A stretch of DNA of 8,168 nucleotides from BMS3Abin12 sp964487445 (GTDB lineage Bacteria; Pseudomonadota; Gammaproteobacteria; 21-64-14). Shown one piece after another: positions 1 through 5,254 of this stretch. Each line of letters starts with the position of its first letter. Position 1 is the first letter of the stretch. The notes under the pieces were generated by a model. The model was not told the DNA's origin and searched no databases. It worked only from the letters and a program-made list of their open reading frames with translations. The stretch covers positions 1-8,168 of the forward strand of contig CAZAQG010000095.1 in NCBI GenBank assembly GCA_964487445.1. Reading direction: 5' to 3'. The translations under genes and the position numbers were made by a program.

Positions 1-34
1 CCGGCGCATCGAAACTTGTGCGTAATAGACAGGA

Positions 35-859
35 CTAGAAGGCGTTACTTTGTTCTTTGGCCCGTCCCGCTTTTTGTTTCGCCTTTTGCTCCGCCATTGA
101 TCGCTTCATCGCGGCATACGCCTTGACGTCAATCAAGTCGAGATAGGTCGTCGTGTCGGGCCAACCTCGTTTTACTTCTATCCTCATCCCCCTACCGACG
201 TTCCAGTAGGCGGTGACGCTTCCCAAGCCATATGGGCCATTGACGGAGGAAGGTTGCCCATACTTCTTCTTCACTACGTCGATGATGCGGCGCACTTGGC
301 CGGGGTCCATGACGCTTGGAAACGTGTATTCGGCGAGCGCGAAGCGATTGTCCGACGTATAGCCGACATCAAGTTCGCTCGCGCCTTTCAATCGCCCGTT
401 GACGTCGTATTCGTCAAACCGCCATTTGGCTCCCACGTGCCCGTTATGTGGCGTCAGTCCTGCTTTGGTGAGAACAGGCTCAAGCTGGTCGCGGGTAATG
501 CCTTTCAAGTTGACGCCGAAGAGCTTAAGAGGGCCGCCGGCCTGTTCTTTCACGGCAGGGATGTGCCGCAGGTTCGTATTTTTCCTCGCGATTTTCTGCT
601 CGGCGGCCTTGTGGTACCAGTAGGCCGCCTTGGGCCCATCTTCATTTGCATCGTAATAGGCGCCGAGCCAATTCTCCGCCACCGGATCACCGGCGCGGGC
701 CGCCTTGGTCAGCCGTGCCAGCGCAGAGGAATCGGTATGACGAAACGCCGCCGCCATCAGCGCTTTCGCCTGTCGGTTGGACATGGTGTGTGCGGCGTAG
801 GTAACGAGCGGCAAGCAGGATAGTGCGAGCAGGGCGGCGAGGATCTTGATGTGCTTCAT
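35..859 (-). CDS. Exported Sel1-like protein with uncharacterised C-terminal domain
   Basis: A 274-residue protein of unknown function. Residues 1–23 form a signal peptide: basic MKHIK, a hydrophobic stretch to about residue 19, and small residues at 21–23 suited to signal peptidase I. Cys15 is a weak lipobox alternative (ALSC), so a lipoprotein is not excluded. Residues 46–90 match one Sel1/TPR-like helix pair (LTKAARAGDPVAENWLG, then KAAYWYHKAAEQ). Residues 110–250 form a second domain with conserved-looking patches (GASELDVGYTSDNRFALAEY, KKKYGQPSS, RGWPDTTTYLDL) that I cannot assign to a named family. The tail from about 251 is Lys/Ala/Gln-rich and probably helical or disordered. The ATG is supported by GGAGGA about 10 bases upstream and AGGAA closer in. 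It points away from tig, and parts of it are visibly less GC-rich than the rest of the window. An envelope or periplasmic role is inferred only from the signal peptide. Confidence 0.85.
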   Translation of the reverse strand: MKHIKILAALLALSCLPLVTYAAHTMSNRQAKALMAAAFRHTDSSALARLTKAARAGDPVAENWLGAYYDANEDGPKAAYWYHKAAEQKIARKNTNLRHIPAVKEQAGGPLKLFGVNLKGITRDQLEPVLTKAGLTPHNGHVGAKWRFDEYDVNGRLKGASELDVGYTSDNRFALAEYTFPSVMDPGQVRRIIDVVKKKYGQPSSVNGPYGLGSVTAYWNVGRGMRIEVKRGWPDTTTYLDLIDVKAYAAMKRSMAEQKAKQKAGRAKEQSNAF

Positions 860-868
860 GCTTCCTTA

Positions 869-893
869 TCCTCCGCAGCGGCGCACCGGAGGA
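869..893 (-). promoter_or_regulatory. Inverted repeat that can pair with the ribosome-binding site of the Sel1-like gene
   Basis: Read on the - strand, TCCTCCG is followed after 11 bases by its exact complement CGGAGGA, ending 9 bases before the ATG of the exported Sel1-like gene. The right arm contains the strong GGAGGA Shine-Dalgarno sequence, so the fold would hide it. A second weaker purine stretch (AAGGAA) just before the ATG lies outside the stem. Control of translation is inference; the repeat is plain in the sequence. Confidence 0.4.
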
Positions 894-947
894 GTCTCGC
901 ACACGCCGCTCGGCTCAAGCAATATCGGCGGGGTATCGATCCGACCT

Positions 948-1121
948 TCAGTATAGAGCGTCCACCGGCGTGAACAGTTTCAGCGGTTGGTCGGGCAGGG
1001 GGGAACCGGATTGCGCATAGAACTTCGCCGTCTCGGCATTCTGGGCATCGACGGCCGCCGTGTAGATCGCCATCACCTGGTTGGCCTGGGTGACCCGTTG
1101 CAGTGCGTCGACGAGCGGCAT
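948..1121 (-). CDS. Possible small ORF of 57 residues, or remnant of a longer gene
   Basis: Starting from the ATG at 1121 this encodes 57 residues, MPLVDALQRVTQANQV through to TPVDALY. Residues 1–35 look like an amphipathic alpha helix (VDALQRVTQANQVMAIYTAAVDAQNAETAKFYA), followed by a proline-rich end. I do not recognise a family. No convincing Shine-Dalgarno sequence precedes this ATG. The frame stays open upstream to about 1400, but the only listed start there is a TTG at 1190, which falls almost on the predicted transcription start. The tail could therefore be the 3' end of a decayed gene. In favour: protein-like composition, and a plausible promoter on the same strand about 75 bases upstream. 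Against: no ribosome-binding site and no recognised relative. Confidence 0.3.
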   Translation of the reverse strand: MPLVDALQRVTQANQVMAIYTAAVDAQNAETAKFYAQSGSPLPDQPLKLFTPVDALY

Positions 1122-1194
1122 GGTAATCAGGTCCAAGCGGGCCGCCCCTTGCCGCCGGACGTTATTCGCGCTCGACGGAGTCGATCGCAACTCA

Positions 1195-1223
1195 TTTATA
1201 TATAAAGAATTTCTAGTCGTCAG
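1195..1223 (-). promoter_or_regulatory. Candidate sigma70 promoter on the - strand, toward the small ORF and Sel1-like gene
   Basis: Read on the - strand there is CTGACG as -35 (1218–1223, four of six consensus bases), a 17-base spacer and TATAAA as -10 (1195–1200, five of six). Transcription would begin near 1188. It is the best promoter-like match I see ahead of the leftward genes. The -10 lies inside the AT-rich palindrome TTTATATATAAA, which in GC-rich DNA may also mark a melting or protein-binding site. Confidence 0.4.
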
Positions 1224-1299
1224 ATTGTGGGTCCGACGCCTGCGCGGACCACCAACCCCTTGCAGTATCGGCGAATCCGCGGTGTCCGGCGGTTGCGGG

Positions 1300-1329
1300 T
1301 TACGCCCGGTGCGCGGAACCCGGTATACT
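1300..1329 (+). promoter_or_regulatory. Candidate sigma70 promoter of tig
   Basis: TATACT at 1324–1329 is a good -10 hexamer (five of six). A weak -35, TTACGC at 1300–1305, lies 18 bases upstream. Transcription would start near 1336 and give a leader of about 80 bases. TATGATAAT at 1371–1379 is a second -10-like string, but it has no recognisable -35 at the right distance. Confidence 0.4.
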
Positions 1330-1415
1330 TTCCCCGAATCCCCGAGGCGTCGGCAGGGTGCCGCGCGCGCTATGATAATTAAGTGAAATTCAAATAGTTC
1401 CTATTGGAGTTCCCC

Positions 1416-2708
1416 ATGCAAGTGTCAATCGAGACCACCGGAGAACTACAGCGCCGGTTGACGGTGGAGGTGCCGGCCGAGCAGGTCGAGCGGGAGGTGG
1501 CCACTCGCCTGCACACACTCGCTCAGCGCGTGCGCATCGACGGCTTCCGGCCCGGAAAAGTGCCGCTCAAGGTGGTGGCGCAACGCTACGGCGGCAAGGT
1601 GCTCGACGAGGTCACCGATGAGGTCGTGCAGCGCAGCCTCGGTGATGCGCTGCGCCAGGAGAACCTGCGTCCGGCCGGCGGACCCAGGATCGAGTCCCGG
1701 GAGGTGATCCCGGGTGCGTCGCTGCGTTTCACGGTGGTCCTCGAGATCTTCCCGGATGTGCAACTGGCGTCGCTGGACGACCTCACGTTGGAGTGCCCGA
1801 CGGCGCAGGTCACGGACCAGGACGTGGACGAGCTGCTGGAGACCTTGCGCCGACAGCGACGGTCCTGGGAGCCGGTGCAGCGCGCGGCGTGCGACGGGGA
1901 CCGGCTGGTGATCGACTACCAGGGGACGATGGATGGCGCACCGCTGCCGGGAGGTTCGGCCGAGAGCGTCTCGGCCGAACTGGGTTCCGGGCGCCTGCTG
2001 GACGCCTTCGATGAGCAGCTTCGGGGTCTCAAACCGGGCGATCGGGCCGCATTCGACGTGAGCTATCCCTCGGAGCATCCCAAGGCCGAGGTGGCGGGCA
2101 AGACGGTGCACTATACGGTCCTGGTCCATAGCGTCTCCGAATCGCACCTGCCGGCCTTGGACGAAGATTTCGCCCGCGGTTTCGATATCTCGGAGGGCGG
2201 TGTCGACGCATTGCGGACCGAAGTCCGGGCCAACATGGAGCGGGAACTGGCGCGGGCGATCCGCGGGCGGCTCAAGGATCAGGTGATGGACGCGCTGTTG
2301 GCGCGCAATCCGGTCACGGTGCCCGACGCCCTGATGCGCGAGGAGATCGAGCGTCTGCGGGCACAGGCCGCGGAGTCCGGCGACCCCGCGAAGGGTGCGC
2401 CCGGGCCGGAGGATCTGGAGGCCGCTGCACGGCGTCGGGTGGGCCTGGGCCTGATCATCGCCGAGTTGGTGCGGGTCAACGGGATTGCGGTGGATCCGGT
2501 GCGCGTGCGCACCGCCGTTGAGGGGATCGCCGCGAGCTACGAGAACCCGGACGAGGTCATACAGTGGCACTACGGCGACCGCGGCCTGCTGAGCGGAGTC
2601 GAATCCATGGTCCTGGAGGATCAGGTCGTGGATTGGGTCGCGGAACGGGCCGGGGTCCAGGAAGTCTCGAGCACCTTCCGCGAACTGACCCGGTCGGCCG
2701 CGGAGTGA
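1416..2708 (+). CDS. tig: Trigger factor, ribosome-bound chaperone and peptidyl-prolyl isomerase
   Basis: Trigger factor binds the ribosome near the exit tunnel and shields nascent chains; its FKBP-type domain isomerises proline bonds. The protein has 430 residues, the usual size. The N-terminal ribosome-binding domain (1–115) carries the signature loop GFRPGKVP at 43–50. The FKBP-like domain spans about 150–245 (from WEPV through GDRLVIDYQGTMDG and GLKPGD to VHYTVLVHSV). The C-terminal helical chaperone arms follow from about 246. I chose the ATG at 1416 over the in-frame TTG at 1404 because MQVSIETT matches the E. coli start (MQVSVETT) and GGAG at 1406–1409 sits 6 bases before it; the TTG overlaps that ribosome-binding site. 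A short inverted repeat (AATAG/CTATT, 1393–1405) abuts the site but is AT-rich and weak. It is first in the tig–clpP–clpX–lon–hupB block. Confidence 0.98.
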   Translation: MQVSIETTGELQRRLTVEVPAEQVEREVATRLHTLAQRVRIDGFRPGKVPLKVVAQRYGGKVLDEVTDEVVQRSLGDALRQENLRPAGGPRIESREVIPGASLRFTVVLEIFPDVQLASLDDLTLECPTAQVTDQDVDELLETLRRQRRSWEPVQRAACDGDRLVIDYQGTMDGAPLPGGSAESVSAELGSGRLLDAFDEQLRGLKPGDRAAFDVSYPSEHPKAEVAGKTVHYTVLVHSVSESHLPALDEDFARGFDISEGGVDALRTEVRANMERELARAIRGRLKDQVMDALLARNPVTVPDALMREEIERLRAQAAESGDPAKGAPGPEDLEAAARRRVGLGLIIAELVRVNGIAVDPVRVRTAVEGIAASYENPDEVIQWHYGDRGLLSGVESMVLEDQVVDWVAERAGVQEVSSTFRELTRSAAE

Positions 2709-2763
2709 TGCGCGCCGGCGGTCTCTTCCTTTTCAGCGACCTGCGCGGCGGCCGCTATGGAAC

Positions 2764-2794
2764 GCGGGCCGGCATGTGCCGCCGGATCGCCCGC
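2764..2794 (+). other. Hairpin in the tig–clpP spacer
   Basis: GCGGGC (2764–2769) pairs with GCCCGC (2789–2794). Inside, CGGC (2770–2773) pairs with GCCG (2778–2781) around an ATGT loop, leaving seven bases bulged on the right. No T-run follows, so it does not look like a factor-independent terminator. It could be an RNA-processing or stability structure between tig and clpP, or a chance fold in GC-rich DNA. Confidence 0.3.
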
Positions 2795-2841
2795 AGGGCT
2801 ATGAATCAACGGGGATTAACCCACTTAAAGGAACCAATGTC

Positions 2842-3498
2842 ATGACCGATATGAAGGGAGAGTGTGCGGCGAACCCGATCACGGCCCTGAATCTGGTGCC
2901 GATCGTGGTGGAACAGACCGCGCGGGGCGAGCGGGCCTACGACATCTACTCGCGCCTGCTCAAGGAGCGGGTGATCTTCCTGGTGGGGGCGGTGGAGGAT
3001 TATGTGGCGAATGTGCTGGTGGCACAGTTGCTGTTTCTGGAATCCGAGAATCCCGACAAGGACATTCATCTCTACATCAATTCCCCCGGAGGGTCCGTGA
3101 GCGCGGGACTTGCGATTTACGATACGATGCAGTTCATCAAACCCGATGTCAGCACCACGTGCATCGGGCAGGCGGCGAGCATGGGCGCGGTGCTGTTGGC
3201 CGGGGGTGCCGCGGGTAAGCGGTACTGTCTGCCGAACTCGCGCATCATGATCCATCAGCCGCTGGGGGGTATTCAGGGTCAGGCGGCGGACATCGATATC
3301 CACGCCAAGGAGATCCTGCGTATCCGCGAGCGGCTCAACCAAATCCTGGCCCGGCATACCGGGCAATCGCTGGAACGCATCGAACAGGACACCGACCGCG
3401 ACCGCTTTCTGGGCGGTGAGAGAGCGTGCGAGTACGGGCTGATCGACGCCGTGCTCACATCTCGCCAGTCATTGACGCAGGACAAGGAATCGACTTGA
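2842..3498 (+). CDS. clpP: ATP-dependent Clp protease proteolytic subunit ClpP
   Basis: ClpP is the serine peptidase whose two stacked seven-membered rings form a chamber fed by ClpX or ClpA. The protein has 218 residues (E. coli 207). The catalytic triad is intact: Ser113 in GQAASMGA, His138 in MIHQPLGG and Asp187 in TDRDRF, each two positions beyond its E. coli counterpart. The glycine-rich oxyanion segment SPGGSVSAG is at 81–89. The N-terminal 13 or so residues likely form the removed propeptide, as in E. coli, with mature enzyme beginning near ALNLVPIVVEQT. The ATG at 2842 is chosen over upstream in-frame starts because AAAGGA (2827–2832) lies 9 bases before it and homology begins just after. 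An extra C-terminal tail (TSRQSLTQDKEST) replaces the short E. coli end. It lies 133 bases after tig and 186 before clpX; I found no clear separate promoter. Confidence 0.98.
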   Translation: MTDMKGECAANPITALNLVPIVVEQTARGERAYDIYSRLLKERVIFLVGAVEDYVANVLVAQLLFLESENPDKDIHLYINSPGGSVSAGLAIYDTMQFIKPDVSTTCIGQAASMGAVLLAGGAAGKRYCLPNSRIMIHQPLGGIQGQAADIDIHAKEILRIRERLNQILARHTGQSLERIEQDTDRDRFLGGERACEYGLIDAVLTSRQSLTQDKEST

Positions 3499-3530
3499 CG
3501 GCGCATGCGGACCGTGCCTGCGGAAGGTGA

Positions 3531-3555
3531 AAAAACACATGGATTCCATGGTGTT
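3531..3555 (-). terminator. Possible - strand intrinsic terminator in the clpP–clpX spacer
   Basis: Read on the - strand, AACAC plus ATGG pairs with CCAT plus GTGTT around an AAT loop, with one bulged base, and runs straight into a T tract (TTTTTT at the 3' end). That geometry fits a factor-independent terminator for transcription moving toward clpP on the opposite strand. The stem is AT-rich, so it would be modest. On the + strand the hairpin is followed by GTAGC and has no T-run, so clpP–clpX readthrough would not be stopped. Confidence 0.35.
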
Positions 3556-3684
3556 GTAGCAAGGATAACGCCGCACATATCGTCGGGTTGAGGCTTGCGC
3601 GGGGCTTTGGGAAGTAGTTGAATAGATTCGAGGGGCGGGTTCCGTGCGACTGAACTCGAAAGACCTTCCGGGCGAGGCGGGGAC

Positions 3685-4962
3685 ATGAGCAACGAGCGAA
3701 ACGGTAGGGGTAACGACGGCGGGAAGCTGCTGTACTGCTCCTTCTGTGGTAAGAGTCAGCACGAGGTCCGCAAGTTGATCGCGGGGCCGTCGGTGTTTGT
3801 CTGCGACGAGTGCGTCGAGCTGTGCAACGACATCATTCGCGAAGAGATCCAGGAGAAGTCGGCGGTCAGCGGCGCGAAGCTGCCCAAACCCCACGAGATC
3901 AACAAGGTCCTCGATGACTATGTCATCGGGCAGGAACGCGCGAAGAAGGTCCTCTCGGTCGCGGTGTACAACCACTACAAGCGCCTGGAGTCACGCCATC
4001 GCAAGGACGAGGTGGAGTTGTCCAAGAGCAACATCCTGCTTATCGGGCCTACCGGATCGGGCAAGACCCTGCTCGCCGAGACCCTCGCCAAGTTGCTGAA
4101 TGTCCCGTTCACGATCGCCGATGCCACCACCCTCACGGAGGCGGGCTACGTTGGAGAGGATGTCGAGAACATCATCCAGAAGTTGCTGCAGAAGTGTGAC
4201 TACGATGTGGAGAAGGCCCAGACCGGCATCGTCTACATCGATGAAATCGACAAGATCTCGCGCAAATCGGAGAACCCCTCCATCACCCGCGACGTCTCGG
4301 GTGAGGGCGTACAGCAGGCGTTGCTGAAGCTGATCGAGGGGACCATCGCCTCGGTGCCGCCGCAGGGCGGGCGTAAGCATCCGCAGCAGGAGTTTCTGCA
4401 GGTCGATACGACCAATGTCCTGTTTATCTGCGGCGGGGCATTTTCCGGATTGGAAAAGATCATCCAGGGTCGCTCACAGAAGGGCGGCATCGGTTTTTCC
4501 GCCGAGGTCAAGGGCAAGGGCGAGCGCAAGTCGGTCGGCGAGTTGCTCCACGACGTGGAGCCGGAGGACTTGGTCCGCTTCGGGCTGATCCCGGAGTTCG
4601 TCGGGCGCATGCCGGTGGTCGCCACCCTCGAGGAGCTGGATGAGGTGGCCCTGGTCCGGATTCTGACCGAACCGAAGAACGCGGTCACCAAGCAGTATCA
4701 GCGGCTGCTCGAGATGGAGGGTGCCGAGCTGGAGTTCCGCGAGGATGCATTGCGGGCGGTCGCCCAACGTGCCATGAATCGCAAGACCGGCGCGCGCGGC
4801 CTGCGCACCATTCTGGAGCATGTTCTGCTCAACACCATGTACGAACTTCCGATGCTGGAGGGAGTCTCCAAGGTGGTGATCGATGAATCGGTTATCACAG
4901 GAGACTCAAAGCCTTACCTGATCTTTGAGTCTGCGGACCAGCAGCGGGCGGCATCCGACTGA
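3685..4962 (+). CDS. clpX: ClpX, ATPase and unfoldase subunit of the Clp protease
   Basis: ClpX is a AAA+ hexamer that recognises tagged or damaged proteins, unfolds them and threads them into ClpP. The protein has 425 residues (E. coli 424). The N-terminal four-cysteine zinc domain uses Cys18, Cys21, Cys40 and Cys43. Walker A is GPTGSGKT (121–128), pore loop 1 is GYVG (154–157) and Walker B is IVYIDEID (182–189). The RKH substrate loop is at 230–232 and the IGF loop that docks on ClpP is at 269–271. The arginine finger is in EFVGRMP (304–310) and sensor 2 is GARGLR (369–374). All expected functional parts are present. The ATG at 3685 follows GAGG at 3674–3677 with a normal gap. The IGF loop and the adjacent clpP confirm a ClpXP partner pair. 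I see no strong promoter of its own, so cotranscription with clpP is likely. Confidence 0.98.
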   Translation: MSNERNGRGNDGGKLLYCSFCGKSQHEVRKLIAGPSVFVCDECVELCNDIIREEIQEKSAVSGAKLPKPHEINKVLDDYVIGQERAKKVLSVAVYNHYKRLESRHRKDEVELSKSNILLIGPTGSGKTLLAETLAKLLNVPFTIADATTLTEAGYVGEDVENIIQKLLQKCDYDVEKAQTGIVYIDEIDKISRKSENPSITRDVSGEGVQQALLKLIEGTIASVPPQGGRKHPQQEFLQVDTTNVLFICGGAFSGLEKIIQGRSQKGGIGFSAEVKGKGERKSVGELLHDVEPEDLVRFGLIPEFVGRMPVVATLEELDEVALVRILTEPKNAVTKQYQRLLEMEGAELEFREDALRAVAQRAMNRKTGARGLRTILEHVLLNTMYELPMLEGVSKVVIDESVITGDSKPYLIFESADQQRAASD

Positions 4963-4982
4963 CGTCTCGATCGGCGGCGAGG

Positions 4983-5016
4983 CCCGGCCGCGTCAGGCTG
5001 CCGGGGGGGCTTTATT
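4983..5016 (+). terminator. Weak terminator-like hairpin after clpX
   Basis: CCCGGC (4983–4988) pairs with GCCGGG (5000–5005) across an 11-base loop, followed by GGGGC and then TTTATT (5011–5016). The G-run between stem and T-stretch makes this a poor fit to a factor-independent terminator. It may act together with the tighter hairpin just downstream. Confidence 0.3.
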
Positions 5017-5019
5017 CGT

Positions 5020-5041
5020 CCGAGGGGCTTCCCTCGGTTGT
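5020..5041 (+). terminator. Hairpin between clpX and lon, probable clpX terminator
   Basis: CCGAGGG (5020–5026) and CCCTCGG (5031–5037) are perfect complements around a GCTT tetraloop, followed by TTGT. It is stable and well placed about 60 bases after the clpX stop, but the T-run is short. Because it ends 13 bases before the sigma54 promoter, the palindrome could instead be a binding site for a regulator of lon. Confidence 0.5.
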
Positions 5042-5050
5042 CCATCCAAG

Positions 5051-5066
5051 TGGCACGGATGTTGCT
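5051..5066 (+). promoter_or_regulatory. Sigma54 (RpoN) -24/-12 promoter upstream of lon
   Basis: TGGCACG, four bases, then TTGCT matches the sigma54 consensus TGGCACG-N4-TTGCW at every specified position. The essential GG (5052–5053) and GC (5064–5065) are separated by exactly 10 bases. Transcription would begin near 5077 and give a lon leader of about 178 bases. Sigma54 promoters need an ATPase activator bound upstream; no activator gene is in the window and no confident activator site is visible. The sequence match is direct; activity is inferred. Confidence 0.65.
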
Positions 5067-5107
5067 GGAATTCCACCCAAGACCAGATATTCGGCCCTAT
5101 GCGCCGA

Positions 5108-5136
5108 TTGAATCCAGGCCAAGCCGTCCCCATCAT
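5108..5136 (+). promoter_or_regulatory. Sigma32 (RpoH) heat-shock promoter of lon
   Basis: TTGAAT (5108–5113), a 14-base spacer and CCCCATCAT (5128–5136) fit the sigma32 consensus (TTGAA, 13–15 bases, CCCCAT-T). E. coli lon is a classic sigma32 gene with a very similar TTGAAT and CCCCATAT pair. Transcription would start around 5142–5146, leaving a leader of about 110 bases before the GTG start. Confidence 0.75.
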
Positions 5137-5254
5137 GATATGAACGGGCCCTGGATCCGGGGCGGCCCATATCGGTCGCACGCCGGGGTGTGGGCCGCTC
5201 GCCTCCGCCCCCGCCGGTCCCCCTTCGCCCCTGGACGCACTGCGAGGAATCTCC

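Larger units (their letters stand above)
860..1415. other. Divergent spacer between the Sel1-like gene and tig
   Basis: About 555 bases without a secure gene. It holds, from left to right, the hairpin over the ribosome-binding site of the Sel1-like gene, a weak small ORF on the - strand, an AT-rich patch with the 12-base palindrome TTTATATATAAA (1195–1206), and a hairpin (GGTCCG 1230–1235 with CGGACC 1245–1250). The likely tig promoter and leader follow. E. coli has bolA upstream of tig; no bolA is visible here. I checked for tRNA cloverleaf signals and saw none. Confidence 0.6.

Noticed and set aside
254..823. 189-codon + strand frame opposite the Sel1-like gene
   Set aside because: The - strand frame has a signal peptide, a Sel1-like repeat and a strong ribosome-binding site; the + strand frame has none of these.
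1087..1102. Sigma54-like string TGGGTGACCCGTTGCA upstream of tig
   Set aside because: It has the GG/GC spacing, but only three of the seven bases match TGGCACG. It is about 300 bases from tig and overlaps the possible small ORF.
1195..1206. Palindrome TTTATATATAAA as a + strand promoter for tig
   Set aside because: No acceptable -35 at the right distance on the + strand, and it lies 200 bases from tig. The - strand reading is better.
1446..2570. 374-codon open frame antisense to tig
   Set aside because: A shadow of GC-rich codon use in tig, with no protein-like features and no ribosome-binding site.
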